From Lentisphaera marina (GTDB lineage Bacteria > Verrucomicrobiota > Lentisphaeria > Lentisphaerales > Lentisphaeraceae): a stretch of 64,000 nt of DNA. The translations under genes and the position numbers were made by a program. The stretch spans positions 682,001 to 746,000 of the forward strand of contig NZ_JAQZZL010000002.1 of the NCBI RefSeq assembly GCF_028745505.1, given 5' to 3'. Shown here one piece after another: positions 45,225 to 53,798 of the stretch. The notes beneath the pieces are model-generated. The model was not told the DNA's origin. It saw only the letters and a list, made by a program, of their open reading frames with translations, and searched no databases. How positions within the stretch are numbered: the stretch's first letter is position 1; every line of letters begins with the position of its first letter.

Positions 45225-46424
45225 CTATTTTTCAAATTGAAGTTTTTTACTAATGACGCTGGTACTGATAAGGAAGATAAGTGAGCCGATTAAGCAGGCT
45301 ATGAGTCCTCCGACTTGGTAGAGAATACCAGAGAGTAAAGTACCGAAGAGTCGCCCTATGGCATTCGCCATATAATAGAAGCCAACGCTCATAGCGGCTT
45401 TGTCTGAGTTTGAAAAAGATAAGATAAGGTAGGAGTGAAAGGAAGAGTTAAGTGCAAAGAAAAAACCGAATAGCATTAAGCCACCCACAAGCACAATGGA
45501 CGTGTAGCCATAGCTGGCGGAGGCCACAATAATGAGGGCCATAGAAGCGCAAAGGGTCAGTGATAGTAAGAAAGCTTTATTATTATCACCGGCAGAACCA
45601 TCGGCAGTTTTGAGGATTTTTGGGGCAGAAGATTGAACGGCACCATAGGCGATGACCCAAAGTGCGTGAAAGGTGCCCACCTGAGTGAAGGACCAATGAA
45701 GGTATTCGTGAAAGAAAACGGGTACAGCGACCACAAACCAAATATCTCGCGCACCAAAGAGGAAAACACGGGCAGCAGCCAAAAGATTGATTTTACGTCC
45801 TTGATTAAAGAAGTCCTTGAGGCGGTCTTTACTTTTTACTTGTCCAAGGTCGCCTTTTAATTTCCACAAGACCATTATTAAGATCACTGCGATTCCCGCA
45901 GCCATAATCAGTAAAGATTTGCTAAAGCCCCAGTTTTGTAAAAGGAAGGCACCAAAGAAGAAGCCCAATCCTTTAACGGCATTTTTTGACCCGGTTAAAA
46001 CAGCGGTCCATTTGAAGAGCTTGGAGGAATCGTCTGGAACAAGGAATTTCACAGCAGTTTTTGAACTCATTTTGGTGAGGTCTTTTGCGACTCCCGCAAA
46101 AGCTTGTGCTCCCATGACAAAGGCCAAGGAGAGAGCGGGTTTCCAATTGTCACTTAATTGAGAAAGAGCTGATAGGGCAAAGACTTGTAAGCATAAACCA
46201 CTAATCAAACTTTGACGTAAGCCTTTTCTTTGTGCATACCAACCGCCAAATAGGTTAGTTAAAACTCCGCAGAGTTCATAAAGCAAAAACATGAAAGCCA
46301 GTTCGACTGGAGAGAAGCCCTGGCTATGGAAGTATAAAAGACAGAGCATGCGCAGCGCACCATCTGTGAGCATGAAACTCCAGTAAGCGGCTGTGACAAT
46401 GCAGTAATCTTTTATATTTTTCAT
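45225..46424 (-). CDS. arsJ: Organoarsenical efflux MFS transporter ArsJ
   Basis: ArsJ exports 1-arseno-3-phosphoglycerate, which breaks down outside the cell, giving arsenate resistance. I chose ATG 46424 (MKNIKDYCIVTAAYW), which starts 10 bases after the GAPDH stop; an earlier in-frame start would lie inside GAPDH. About 12 membrane segments are visible. ArsJ hallmarks are TAAYWSFMLTDGALRMLCLL, LLYELCGVLTNLFGGW, FAGVAKDLTKMSSKTAVK, LFKWTAVLTGSKNAVKGLGF and FFHEYLHWSFTQVGTF. The GAPDH gene directly upstream supplies the substrate, as in known gapdh-arsJ pairs. No arsR is nearby. Confidence 0.92.
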   Translation of the reverse strand: MKNIKDYCIVTAAYWSFMLTDGALRMLCLLYFHSQGFSPVELAFMFLLYELCGVLTNLFGGWYAQRKGLRQSLISGLCLQVFALSALSQLSDNWKPALSLAFVMGAQAFAGVAKDLTKMSSKTAVKFLVPDDSSKLFKWTAVLTGSKNAVKGLGFFFGAFLLQNWGFSKSLLIMAAGIAVILIMVLWKLKGDLGQVKSKDRLKDFFNQGRKINLLAAARVFLFGARDIWFVVAVPVFFHEYLHWSFTQVGTFHALWVIAYGAVQSSAPKILKTADGSAGDNNKAFLLSLTLCASMALIIVASASYGYTSIVLVGGLMLFGFFFALNSSFHSYLILSFSNSDKAAMSVGFYYMANAIGRLFGTLLSGILYQVGGLIACLIGSLIFLISTSVISKKLQFEK

Positions 46425-46434
46425 GAGGATAAGC

Positions 46435-47442
46435 TTAAAGCGACTTTTCCACTTTATTGAGTAGGTCAACCATGCGGTTGATATAACCTATCTCATTATC
46501 GTACCAAGCTAGAATTTTCACTTGAGTTTCGTTGATGACCATTGTTGAGAGAGCATCGATTACCGAAGAACGCTTTTCGTCTTTGTAATCAACTGAAACG
46601 AGTGGTTTCTCTTCATAGCCTAAAATGCCTTTGAGGTAGCTTTCTGAAGCTTCTTTGAAAAACTGGTTGACTTCTTCTTTCGTGGTAGGGCGATTAAGTT
46701 CAAATACACAATCTGTCAAAGAGCCATTGAGAAGGGGAACGCGTACTGCCAAGCCATTGAGTTTGCCTTTAAGTTCTGGATAAATCACTGTTATAGCCGT
46801 AGCTGAACCAGTGGTGGTGGGAATTAAAGATTCTCCACAGGCACGAGCACGACGTAGATCTTTGTGCGGAGCATCAATAATAGTTTGAGTATTAGTGATG
46901 TCGTGAATAGTCGTCATACAACCGTGTTTGATACCGAACTTTTCATTAATAACTTTAACAACAGGAGCTAAGCAATTGGTCGTGCAAGAAGCAGCTGTCA
47001 CAATATTTTGACTTCCATCATAGAGTTCATCATTAATACCATAAACAATATTGAGTGCCCCTTCTTCTTTGATGGGAGCTGAAACAACAACTTTTTTAAC
47101 GCCCATGTCAAAGTAGGGCTGAAGGCTTGCGACTGTTTTGTGTACGCCAGTACACTCTAAAATGATATCTATTTGTTTGGCGGACCAATCATAGTCAGAA
47201 GGTGAACTCGCATTAGAAAAGCTAATTTCTTTACCATTGACAATGATCGAGTTTTCCGTGAAGCTGATATTACGATCCCAGCGACCATGAACAGAATCGA
47301 ACTCGAGTAAGTGAGCGGCGCATTCGGCGTTGCCATGTAATTCATTGATGTGAACGATGTTGAGCTCATCACGATCAAAAGCTTCGCGAAAAGCAAGGCG
47401 ACCCATACGACCAAAACCATTGATAGCTATTTTTGTAGACAT
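46435..47442 (-). CDS. Glyceraldehyde-3-phosphate dehydrogenase, ArsJ-associated
   Basis: In ArsJ operons this GAPDH uses arsenate in place of phosphate to make 1-arseno-3-phosphoglycerate. The 335 residues have [17 protein letters not shown] (NAD site), the catalytic Cys in [52 protein letters not shown] and [15 protein letters not shown]. The sequence is a complete GAPDH; its special role is inferred from arsJ lying directly downstream. A housekeeping copy is expected elsewhere. The gap of about 300 bases upstream should hold its promoter. Confidence 0.92.
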   Translation of the reverse strand: MSTKIAINGFGRMGRLAFREAFDRDELNIVHINELHGNAECAAHLLEFDSVHGRWDRNISFTENSIIVNGKEISFSNASSPSDYDWSAKQIDIILECTGVHKTVASLQPYFDMGVKKVVVSAPIKEEGALNIVYGINDELYDGSQNIVTAASCTTNCLAPVVKVINEKFGIKHGCMTTIHDITNTQTIIDAPHKDLRRARACGESLIPTTTGSATAITVIYPELKGKLNGLAVRVPLLNGSLTDCVFELNRPTTKEEVNQFFKEASESYLKGILGYEEKPLVSVDYKDEKRSSVIDALSTMVINETQVKILAWYDNEIGYINRMVDLLNKVEKSL

Positions 47443-47751
47443 AATATATTCCTTAATTGTTTTTGGGACTTTAGTCTTATCAGCTTATTATGAATAGTGC
47501 ATTTAGTTAAAATCTGATTAAAACATACCTTTTTCTGAGTCTGGTGGTATGATTTATGAGCTTTACTAAAATCTATTCATTTCACTGATCTTCATTCAAA
47601 ATACACTTATAAAAAGACTCTAAGAAGATGCTGTATGTTCAAATCAAAAAGTAGCAAAAAATGAAATTGAGATAAAGTTTCAGGATTGAATAATATTTCA
47701 GGTAGTATTACTCTTTTTGGATACAAAACATATGAAGACCAGGGAAAATCA
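47443..47751. other. Gap between divergent GAPDH and lipoprotein genes
   Basis: The gap carries the promoters of both genes. No ArsR-type operator or other clear palindrome stands out. An in-frame start at 47686 would extend the lipoprotein but removes its signal peptide from the N-terminus, so I leave this stretch non-coding. Confidence 0.4.
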
Positions 47752-48210
47752 ATGAAAAAATTATTTATCTCCACACTCCTAGTAGCGACATTTATGTCCT
47801 GTAAGCAAGAAGAAGTAAAAGCACCTGTAGTTCCTGCTGAAGTAAAAGAATCAGTGGCACCATCTGTAGAAGATGCAAAAAAGCCTGTTCAGCACTTAAA
47901 GATTGCAGATATTAGCTCTATGGATAATGCTATAAAAGTTTTTAATGAAACAGTTGAGAAGCTTAAATCAAAAAACAAATTTGATGCAGCAGAACTTCAC
48001 GATATTCATATGATCACCTACTCAACAGAAAAAGCTATTGCGTATTTTTCAGAAAACCTCACTGCTGAGCAGAAAGAAATTGCCAAAAAAGCTGCTGTTG
48101 TTTTAGAGGAAGTTCACCTCGCATCTGAAAGTAATAATAAAGAAGCTACGCAGAAAAATCTAACTGAGTTCTTAAGTTTAGCTGCTAAAATCGCGATAAA
48201 CTTAAAATAG
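47752..48210 (+). CDS. Small hypothetical lipoprotein
   Basis: The start at 47752 gives a lipoprotein signal MKKLFISTLLVATFMSCKQEE with the Cys at residue 17. The mature part has a Pro/Val/Glu-rich linker and a helical domain of about 100 residues (MDNAIKVFNETVEKLKSK, LHDIHMITYSTEKAIAYFSE, LTAEQKEIAKKAAVVLEEVH). It resembles the small DUF6746-type periplasmic proteins, but I am not sure. It is monocistronic, with a probable terminator downstream. Confidence 0.65.
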   Translation: MKKLFISTLLVATFMSCKQEEVKAPVVPAEVKESVAPSVEDAKKPVQHLKIADISSMDNAIKVFNETVEKLKSKNKFDAAELHDIHMITYSTEKAIAYFSENLTAEQKEIAKKAAVVLEEVHLASESNNKEATQKNLTEFLSLAAKIAINLK

Positions 48211-48232
48211 TTTTAGGCGTATCCATTTGTAT

Positions 48233-48252
48233 AGCTCTTCTTAAGAAGGGCT
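48233..48252 (+). terminator. Probable terminator after the small lipoprotein gene
   Basis: AGCTCTTC and GAAGGGCT pair (one G-T pair) around loop TTAA. The following T-tract is short (TTTAT), so efficiency is uncertain. Confidence 0.5.
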
Positions 48253-48373
48253 TTATAAGTTATTTTACATATTGAATAAAAATTAAGACTTCTTTTTTGA
48301 AGTGATTTTCGAAATCATTATTACGAAGTGAAAGTCATAGTTTAGCACTAGCTTCTAAACTCACTTCATTAAT

Positions 48374-49597
48374 TTAACGTTGGATACTATCAAGAATGTT
48401 TTGAGCAAAGGCTTTGGAGTTTTTGTTGGCCTGTGAATTAATGACGGCTTTGGCATCTTGCTCGGCAAGTGACCATTTCTCCTGGATCAGGTAGATTCGC
48501 GCTCTTCGCAAAAGTGCATTTATCATTAAATCTTTGTGTTTCAGACTACGAGTATAAAAATCAATTGCGAGCTCATAGTCCGCCTCTTGGTCGGCGACTT
48601 GTGCAATCGCCATGAGTGTGAGTCCACTATTAGCATTGTACTTGAGTGCCTCTTGATAGAGTTTAAGAGCTTCTTTGTTTTTACCTAAATTCATTTGGAC
48701 TTGAGCGTAGACTTGGAAATAAGACTCTTTGTTATTGAATTCAATATCTCGGAGTTTAGCAAGAATATTTGCGGCCTCCGCAAATTTTTGAATATTCATC
48801 AAGGCATAGGCCTGTTTAAGTTTCGCACCGACTTCGAGTTCACCTGAAACTTGTCCAAAATACTTTGCAGCGGCCAAGTAATTTTCTTGCGAGTAATAGA
48901 GTCCCGCAAGATTTGATTTTTCTGAGTCATTGAGCTCAAAGAGTTGCTCGAATAAAATAAAGTTGGCTAAAGCCTCTTCCTGCTTGTCGAGTTGATTGAG
49001 GCAAGAAATGTAGGTGAGCCAAGTATTGCGATCTTGTGGTTTTTCTTCAATTATTTCTTTCGCAAGCAATTGTGCTTCTTGGTAGTTTTCCTGGTGCATG
49101 CGGATGTCGAGGAAATACTTTTTGAGCTGAGGGTTCTTTGGTTCAAAAAGGCGTACGTTTTCAAAGGCGAACCAAGCCGCTTGCCAGTTTTTTAGACTCA
49201 TGTGGACATAGGCAAGGTTCTTCCAAGTACTTGCGTCGCCACTTCCTAGGCTAATGACTAAAGAGAGGTGTTTAAGTGCTTGTTCGTGTTTGTTTTGTTC
49301 CAAGTAGAGGAAAGCGAGGGCTTTGTGTGCACGAGTAAATTCGGGAAGCTTTTTTACGGCTTGAGAAAATTGAATGAGTGCTTTGCTTTGATCTTTTTTA
49401 TCAAGGTAAATACTACCCTCGAGATAGTCAAAAATGGCTGAGCGTTGAGCATCCATATCCCCAAGTTCGACAAGAGCTTTGTCAGGGTCTTTGGAAATTA
49501 ATGCAATGACTTCTTGGTATTGGTTTTTTTGCTCACGAGGAACCGTGGGCTCAAGTGCCAAGAGAGTGAAACTGAGGAAGTAGAGAAGGTACTTCAT
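48374..49597 (-). CDS. TPR-repeat exported protein of the TonB2-type operon
   Basis: The 407-residue protein has a signal peptide and about ten tetratricopeptide repeats, for example SKALIQFSQAVKKLPEFTRA, WKNLAYVHMSLKNWQAAWFA and ALKLYQEALKYNANSGLTLM. TPR proteins hold partners together; in TonB2-type operons of Vibrio and Shewanella a periplasmic TPR protein is also last and helps TonB-dependent uptake. Its ATG overlaps the TonB gene by one base. The Gln/Glu/Lys-rich helices carry no membrane segment after the signal. Confidence 0.85.
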   Translation of the reverse strand: MKYLLYFLSFTLLALEPTVPREQKNQYQEVIALISKDPDKALVELGDMDAQRSAIFDYLEGSIYLDKKDQSKALIQFSQAVKKLPEFTRAHKALAFLYLEQNKHEQALKHLSLVISLGSGDASTWKNLAYVHMSLKNWQAAWFAFENVRLFEPKNPQLKKYFLDIRMHQENYQEAQLLAKEIIEEKPQDRNTWLTYISCLNQLDKQEEALANFILFEQLFELNDSEKSNLAGLYYSQENYLAAAKYFGQVSGELEVGAKLKQAYALMNIQKFAEAANILAKLRDIEFNNKESYFQVYAQVQMNLGKNKEALKLYQEALKYNANSGLTLMAIAQVADQEADYELAIDFYTRSLKHKDLMINALLRRARIYLIQEKWSLAEQDAKAVINSQANKNSKAFAQNILDSIQR

Positions 49598-50349
49598 TAT
49601 TTTAACCTAAAATCGTAATTTATAATTCTTTTTGAACTGACGGAGCGGCCATTTTTTGTGGCGGCTTTATAATTATCTGCAAGCAGAGCTTTAATGCAGG
49701 CTTTATCGAAAACCCCTCGGTGAGGGGATTTTAAAATCTTGTAGGTGGAAACTTGGCCATCTTTGGTGATTAAAACTTCTACACTCAGAGTTCCCGTTAG
49801 ACCCCTTTGCATGGCGCGACGGGGATAGAGGGGTTGCACAAATTTGAGACGGCGCGCTTGTTGATCGACTTCATTAATTTCAAAAATGCCAGAGTAGTCG
49901 ACAGCAGTCTCAGCACTAGCATTTGAACTTGCTTGTACAAGGGGAGGGCTAGCAGCTTCAATAGCAAAGTCAGTCTCAAAATTTTGACTTAAAGTCATTT
50001 TACTCAGTTGGACTTCGCTTGCAAAGGAAATCGGTGGCAAATCAACTTTCATGTTGATGGCTTTTACGGGCAGTGGCTTAGGCGGAGTCGGGACTTTTTT
50101 AAGTTCCTTTTTGACTTCCTTAGGATTATCTAATTTCTGATTTAACTTTTTGGCTTTTTTCTTTTTAGTGATTTGTGGGATTTCTCTAATCTTTATGTCT
50201 TTTTTGAGGACTTCGGGAGATTTGTTCATTAGGGGTAAGATAAGAAAAAAAGCAGAGCCAAACACGATCGCAAAGAGGCAGTTCATCCACGCTTGTTTAT
50301 AAGATGACTTTGAGCTGCGGTAAATGAGGACTTCACTATTGTTGACCAT
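49597..50349 (-). CDS. TonB family energy transducer
   Basis: TonB links the inner-membrane proton channel to outer-membrane receptors. The 250 residues have one membrane segment (about 22-42, NCLFAIVFGSAFFLILPL), a Lys/Pro-rich periplasmic linker (ITKKKKAKKLNQKL, KKVPTPPKPLPVKA), and a C-terminal TonB domain (VQPLYPRRAMQRGLTGTLSV, FDKACIKALLADNYKAATKN). It overlaps both neighbours by one base. The layout fits TonB2. Confidence 0.88.
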   Translation of the reverse strand: MVNNSEVLIYRSSKSSYKQAWMNCLFAIVFGSAFFLILPLMNKSPEVLKKDIKIREIPQITKKKKAKKLNQKLDNPKEVKKELKKVPTPPKPLPVKAINMKVDLPPISFASEVQLSKMTLSQNFETDFAIEAASPPLVQASSNASAETAVDYSGIFEINEVDQQARRLKFVQPLYPRRAMQRGLTGTLSVEVLITKDGQVSTYKILKSPHRGVFDKACIKALLADNYKAATKNGRSVSSKRIINYDFRLK

Positions 50350-50756
50350 TATTCAGTCTCCGTTGCGAGGCTGATTTTTTTGGCGCCAGCTAAACGACAT
50401 TCATCCATGATATCGGCTAAGTCACCCACGTCGGCATCGATGTCGGCCATAATGACCACGGCTTGATCTTTTGAGTTAATTTTCTTTGCTACATAGGAGC
50501 GCAGGCTATTAAAGGAGATGTCACGGCCATCGGCACGTAGCTTGCCTTCTTTAGTAAGTGCAATCATAATATTTTCTTTGGCAACCTTGCCTGCAGATTG
50601 TTGTGAGGGACGTTCGATATCCATGCCTTTGTCTTTGGCAAAGACCGAAGTCACAATAAAGAAAATGAGTAGGATGAAAACCATATCAATGAGTGGGGTC
50701 ATGTCGACGTTTTGAGTGTCGTCATCCATTTTGAGTCTGGAGTAAAGGCGCTTCAT
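50349..50756 (-). CDS. exbD: ExbD/TolR-type biopolymer transport protein
   Basis: The 135-residue protein has one membrane helix with the conserved Asp (MTPLIDMVFILLIFFIVTSV), then a periplasmic domain (GDISFNSLRSYV type, VVIMADIDADVGDLADIMDE). ExbD with ExbB forms the proton channel powering TonB. It overlaps the gene before it by 4 bases (ATGA) and TonB by one base. Confidence 0.92.
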   Translation of the reverse strand: MKRLYSRLKMDDDTQNVDMTPLIDMVFILLIFFIVTSVFAKDKGMDIERPSQQSAGKVAKENIMIALTKEGKLRADGRDISFNSLRSYVAKKINSKDQAVVIMADIDADVGDLADIMDECRLAGAKKISLATETE

Positions 50757-51385
50757 GCTTTGACCTCATCAGTGCTGTCGCCCAATTTAGCTATGTGGTA
50801 TATGAGGCGTTCCAATTCCATGGACAAACGCAAAAACTTTCGTTTGAGGTAAGCAGAAGCAAAAACACCAGGCAAAGCAATCAGCAAGCCAAGTTGCGTT
50901 GTTAGCAAAGCCTTCGAGATTCCTTGGGAGACTAAGGTGATATCACCAGATTGGCTGAGGGCTGCAAAGGTTTGGATCATGCCTGCCACAGTTCCAAGTA
51001 AACCGAGTAGGGGCGCGGATTTGACTAGGGAATTGAGGACTCCAAATTCTTTGTGAATACTTGTGACCTCAGTGATACTCGCTTCTTCATAGCGTTCTTT
51101 GAGGGTAATTTTACGATGGTCTTTACTTGCGAGCACGTAATTGATAATATGTGGAACGACGCCTTTTTTATTACAAAGCCAAGTACGGATATCGTGTTTG
51201 CTTTTACCATCCAATAATAAGTGAGTAATGTCTTTACTCAGTTTACTCGTATTAAACCAAGTGCGTGTGAGCTTTTGGTGAAGCTTCAGTAGGTAGATCC
51301 AAGAAACAAAAGACAAAAACCACAGGGCTAAGGCAAACCAACCGGCCTCAGACCACATGTCTATAACTGTTTGCCAGTAAGTCAT
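50753..51385 (-). CDS. exbB: MotA/TolQ/ExbB proton channel protein (short)
   Basis: The 210-residue protein has three membrane segments. The family core reads SLVKSAPLLGLLGTVAGMIQTFAAL then ISKALLTTQLGLLIALPGV. It lacks the long periplasmic N-terminus of its neighbour and matches the second ExbB gene of TonB2-type operons. It overlaps exbD by 4 bases and the large MotA/TolQ/ExbB gene by one base. Confidence 0.9.
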   Translation of the reverse strand: MTYWQTVIDMWSEAGWFALALWFLSFVSWIYLLKLHQKLTRTWFNTSKLSKDITHLLLDGKSKHDIRTWLCNKKGVVPHIINYVLASKDHRKITLKERYEEASITEVTSIHKEFGVLNSLVKSAPLLGLLGTVAGMIQTFAALSQSGDITLVSQGISKALLTTQLGLLIALPGVFASAYLKRKFLRLSMELERLIYHIAKLGDSTDEVKA

Positions 51386-52725
51386 TATGCGCGGAGACCA
51401 TTGATGAAGCTAAGACTAGCTTTTTCAAGATTGGAAACAATGCTGCGTAAGCGACGGTTGAGCAGGGAATAAGTAATGAGAGTAGGGATGGCAACGATAA
51501 GTCCAACTTCAGTCGTTACTAATGCTTCAGAAATTCCTAGGGAAAGTTGATTAGTATCGGCAGTGCCGTAGATGCCAATCATTTCAAAAGTTTTAATAAT
51601 GCCCATCACTGTGCCGAGTAATCCCATAAGAGGAGCTGCACCTGCAGAAACTGATAAGATATGCATGAGGCGGTCGAGGCGTGGAAGTTCGCTAAGAATA
51701 GTTTCGTTGAGTAATTCTTCGAGGTCTTCACGGGGAGCGTCTTTGTATTTAAGTGCTTCGGAAAGCAAGGCGCGAATGGGTTTTTTAAGTGTGCTCACGT
51801 AGGCTTCGGCTTCTTCTTTCTTACCCTCTTTCAGTAGTATGATCAACTTGATGACTTTGTCGTCATACTGACTGCGGATACTGAAGAGTTGAACGAATTT
51901 ATAGAGGGCAATAAGAATACAGATAGCGCCGAGAAGCAGTAGGGGGTAGACCATGATACCACCAGCTTTAAGGTGATCCTGGATTGTTTTCTTTTTGGCA
52001 GAGTCTTTGAAAACTAAGCCATTACTAAAATCCAAATTTAAAGAACAAGTTCCATTTTGGGCAAAATCATCAAAAGCGTGCTTAGATGATTCAATGGCAG
52101 TTATTTGCGGATAGATGGAGTCGCTCTTGTGTGTACCAATGCCACTGAGCTGATCTAAACGGTAGTAATTTTTAGCGCGTCCAATGGCCAAAACTTCAGC
52201 TTCTTTAATAAGGCCTTTATCATCAGCAACTTTGGCTTTGCTTAAATGAATCTCAAAACCTTTCGACATAATTGACTGACTTAGTTCAAGACTTTGAACG
52301 AGAGCTTCTTGGAATGATTTTTTCTCGAGTGACTGATCCCAGCTTTGAAGAGCTTCCTCGACTTCTTCGATTTCTCCCTGAGACAAAAGACTTTCGAATT
52401 GACGACGATTTTCTAAGAGGCCATCTTGGAAAAGTTCGGTCTCATTTTCGAGTTCTTCGATCGCCAAGATCGAATTGCTTAGTTCATCTTGCAAGGCTTT
52501 GATTTCTTCATCTAAACTTTGGACGGCCAAAGCGTTCAATTCATTTTTTGCCGCATCAATATCTGAGAGTAGAGTTTGGCGCTGAGAAAAAATATCTTCC
52601 TGTAGTGAACTTAGAGTTTTGTTGGCTTCTAAGTATTTGCTCTGTAATTGTTCAGAGGCTTTTTGTAAATCCACCGCATAAGTATTGCACAAGAATAAAA
52701 CTAGAACGAGAATAACTTTTTTCAT
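51385..52725 (-). CDS. MotA/TolQ/ExbB proton channel protein with long periplasmic coiled coil
   Basis: The 446-residue protein has a signal peptide, a coiled coil of about 150 residues (EALQDELSNSILAIEELENE), a small beta region, and then three membrane segments with the channel core SAGAAPLMGLLGTVMGIIKTFE and ISEALVTTEVGLIVAIPTL. In TonB2-type operons the first MotA/TolQ/ExbB gene has this extended N-terminal part. It overlaps both neighbours by one base, so translation is coupled. Confidence 0.9.
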   Translation of the reverse strand: MKKVILVLVLFLCNTYAVDLQKASEQLQSKYLEANKTLSSLQEDIFSQRQTLLSDIDAAKNELNALAVQSLDEEIKALQDELSNSILAIEELENETELFQDGLLENRRQFESLLSQGEIEEVEEALQSWDQSLEKKSFQEALVQSLELSQSIMSKGFEIHLSKAKVADDKGLIKEAEVLAIGRAKNYYRLDQLSGIGTHKSDSIYPQITAIESSKHAFDDFAQNGTCSLNLDFSNGLVFKDSAKKKTIQDHLKAGGIMVYPLLLLGAICILIALYKFVQLFSIRSQYDDKVIKLIILLKEGKKEEAEAYVSTLKKPIRALLSEALKYKDAPREDLEELLNETILSELPRLDRLMHILSVSAGAAPLMGLLGTVMGIIKTFEMIGIYGTADTNQLSLGISEALVTTEVGLIVAIPTLITYSLLNRRLRSIVSNLEKASLSFINGLRA

Positions 52726-53462
52726 TATTTGTCTCCCAGTTTTAACTTCACGAGTTCAGGGCGACCATCACGGTTAAATTGTGCAAAGGCAGAATCAATT
52801 TCAGTCAGCATGTTTAAATCAGACTTTGCCGCCCATTTATTATTGGAAAAATTTAAAGTTCCACAGAGTGATTTGTCTTTGTTGATGAAGTAGCCCTGAG
52901 CGGTACCAATGTAAAGACAGGAGACTTGCCATTCTTTGCCGTCAATCATGTGTGTCTCAACAAGTAAATGAACTTTAGTTTGTAGCTCTAAGTAGCTTTG
53001 TGTGTAGACTTGAATATCTTCAAAACTTTGAATAAGTGCATGATCTTTACTCAGGGCTTCATGTTCACTTTCTAAAAGGTTTTGTAAAGCTTGGGGCAAT
53101 TGTGGGTGCCATTTCTCAAGGAGTTCTTGCTTGTGCTTTTTTAGAGTTGCTTTGTACTGCTTAATATTTTTTTCTAAAAGAGCCTGTGTGTTTTTGGATT
53201 GAGCTAAACTTTCCTTGAGTTTTTTCACTAAGTCTTCTTTAGTGGATTTATCACTTTTAGCTGCAAGTGCTTGTTTCTTCAGAAGCTCGACTTGTAAGTT
53301 TAAAACTTGCTTTTCTTCTTTCCATTTAAGTTCTTCATTTTGAACTTGTAACTCAAGTTCATTTGTTTTTTTGATGAGTTCTAGCATGTCTTTTTGAGAG
53401 AGGTCTTTTGCAGTCAAAAGTAAACTGGGCAGACAAGCTAAAATAAGCCAAAGTTGTTTCAT
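52725..53462 (-). CDS. DUF3450-like exported coiled-coil protein, first gene of the TonB2-type operon
   Basis: The 245-residue protein has a signal peptide (to about A18), a long coiled coil rich in Lys, Glu, Leu and Gln (residues about 22-115), and a beta-rich C-terminal part (IDGKEWQVSCLYIGTAQGYF, FAQFNRDGRPELVKLKLG). Layout and position match DUF3450, the first protein of DUF3450-ExbB-ExbB-ExbD-TonB-TPR operons. Its stop overlaps the next ATG by one base. The operon promoter should lie between 53463 and the terminator at 53603. Confidence 0.8.
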   Translation of the reverse strand: MKQLWLILACLPSLLLTAKDLSQKDMLELIKKTNELELQVQNEELKWKEEKQVLNLQVELLKKQALAAKSDKSTKEDLVKKLKESLAQSKNTQALLEKNIKQYKATLKKHKQELLEKWHPQLPQALQNLLESEHEALSKDHALIQSFEDIQVYTQSYLELQTKVHLLVETHMIDGKEWQVSCLYIGTAQGYFINKDKSLCGTLNFSNNKWAAKSDLNMLTEIDSAFAQFNRDGRPELVKLKLGDK

Positions 53463-53577
53463 GTGAGTTCCGTATATAATCAGCTAATAAATTCCCGAGA
53501 ATTTAGTCTAAAAAGAGGAATATTCTATACTAAATGAGATATATTCTCAATTTTAAAATCAGTCATGTTTTAAGGAT

Positions 53578-53606
53578 AAAAAAAGGGAGACACGAAGTCT
53601 CCCTTT
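53578..53606 (-). terminator. Rho-independent terminator between clpB and the TonB2-type operon
   Basis: GGGAGAC (53585-53591) and GTCTCCC (53597-53603) form the stem, extended by A-T pairs, with loop ACGAA and a seven-T run on the minus strand. Confidence 0.88.
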
Positions 53607-53753
53607 CAACACCATAAGATAAACAAACAAGTTCTAGAAGAACATTGATAAATCTATAATAGCCTGCTTAAAAAAGCTTACAAAATAAATTGAGATTTAA
53701 TATCATTTATAAGCTAACTTATTTGATTTAGTGAAATTCATAGGACAAAAAAG

Positions 53754-53785
53754 TAGCGCCAGTAAAAATATTTTTACTGACGCTA
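53754..53785 (-). terminator. Rho-independent terminator of clpB
   Basis: CAGTAAAAA (53760-53768) pairs with TTTTTACTG (53771-53779), and TAGCG with CGCTA outside one mismatch. Six T follow on the minus strand. It lies 13 bases after the clpB stop. Confidence 0.88.
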
Positions 53786-53798
53786 TCCCTAATAGGGC

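Larger units (their letters stand above)
53463..53798. other. Gap with two minus-strand terminators and a possible short RNA
   Basis: The 336 bases hold the clpB terminator (53754-53785) and a second hairpin-T-run (53578-53606). Between them, on the minus strand, TTGTAA (53678-53683) and TATTAT (53656-53661) lie 16 bases apart, a plausible promoter. This would give an RNA of about 70 bases ending at the second hairpin. No coding frame is seen. Confidence 0.4.

Noticed and set aside
45225..46469. Longer ArsJ starting at 46469
   Set aside because: That start lies inside the GAPDH gene. ArsJ proteins begin at the MKNIKDY position, 45 bases later.
47686..47751. Longer N-terminus of the small lipoprotein
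   Set aside because: It would put 22 residues before a clear lipoprotein signal, so the ATG at 47752 is preferred.
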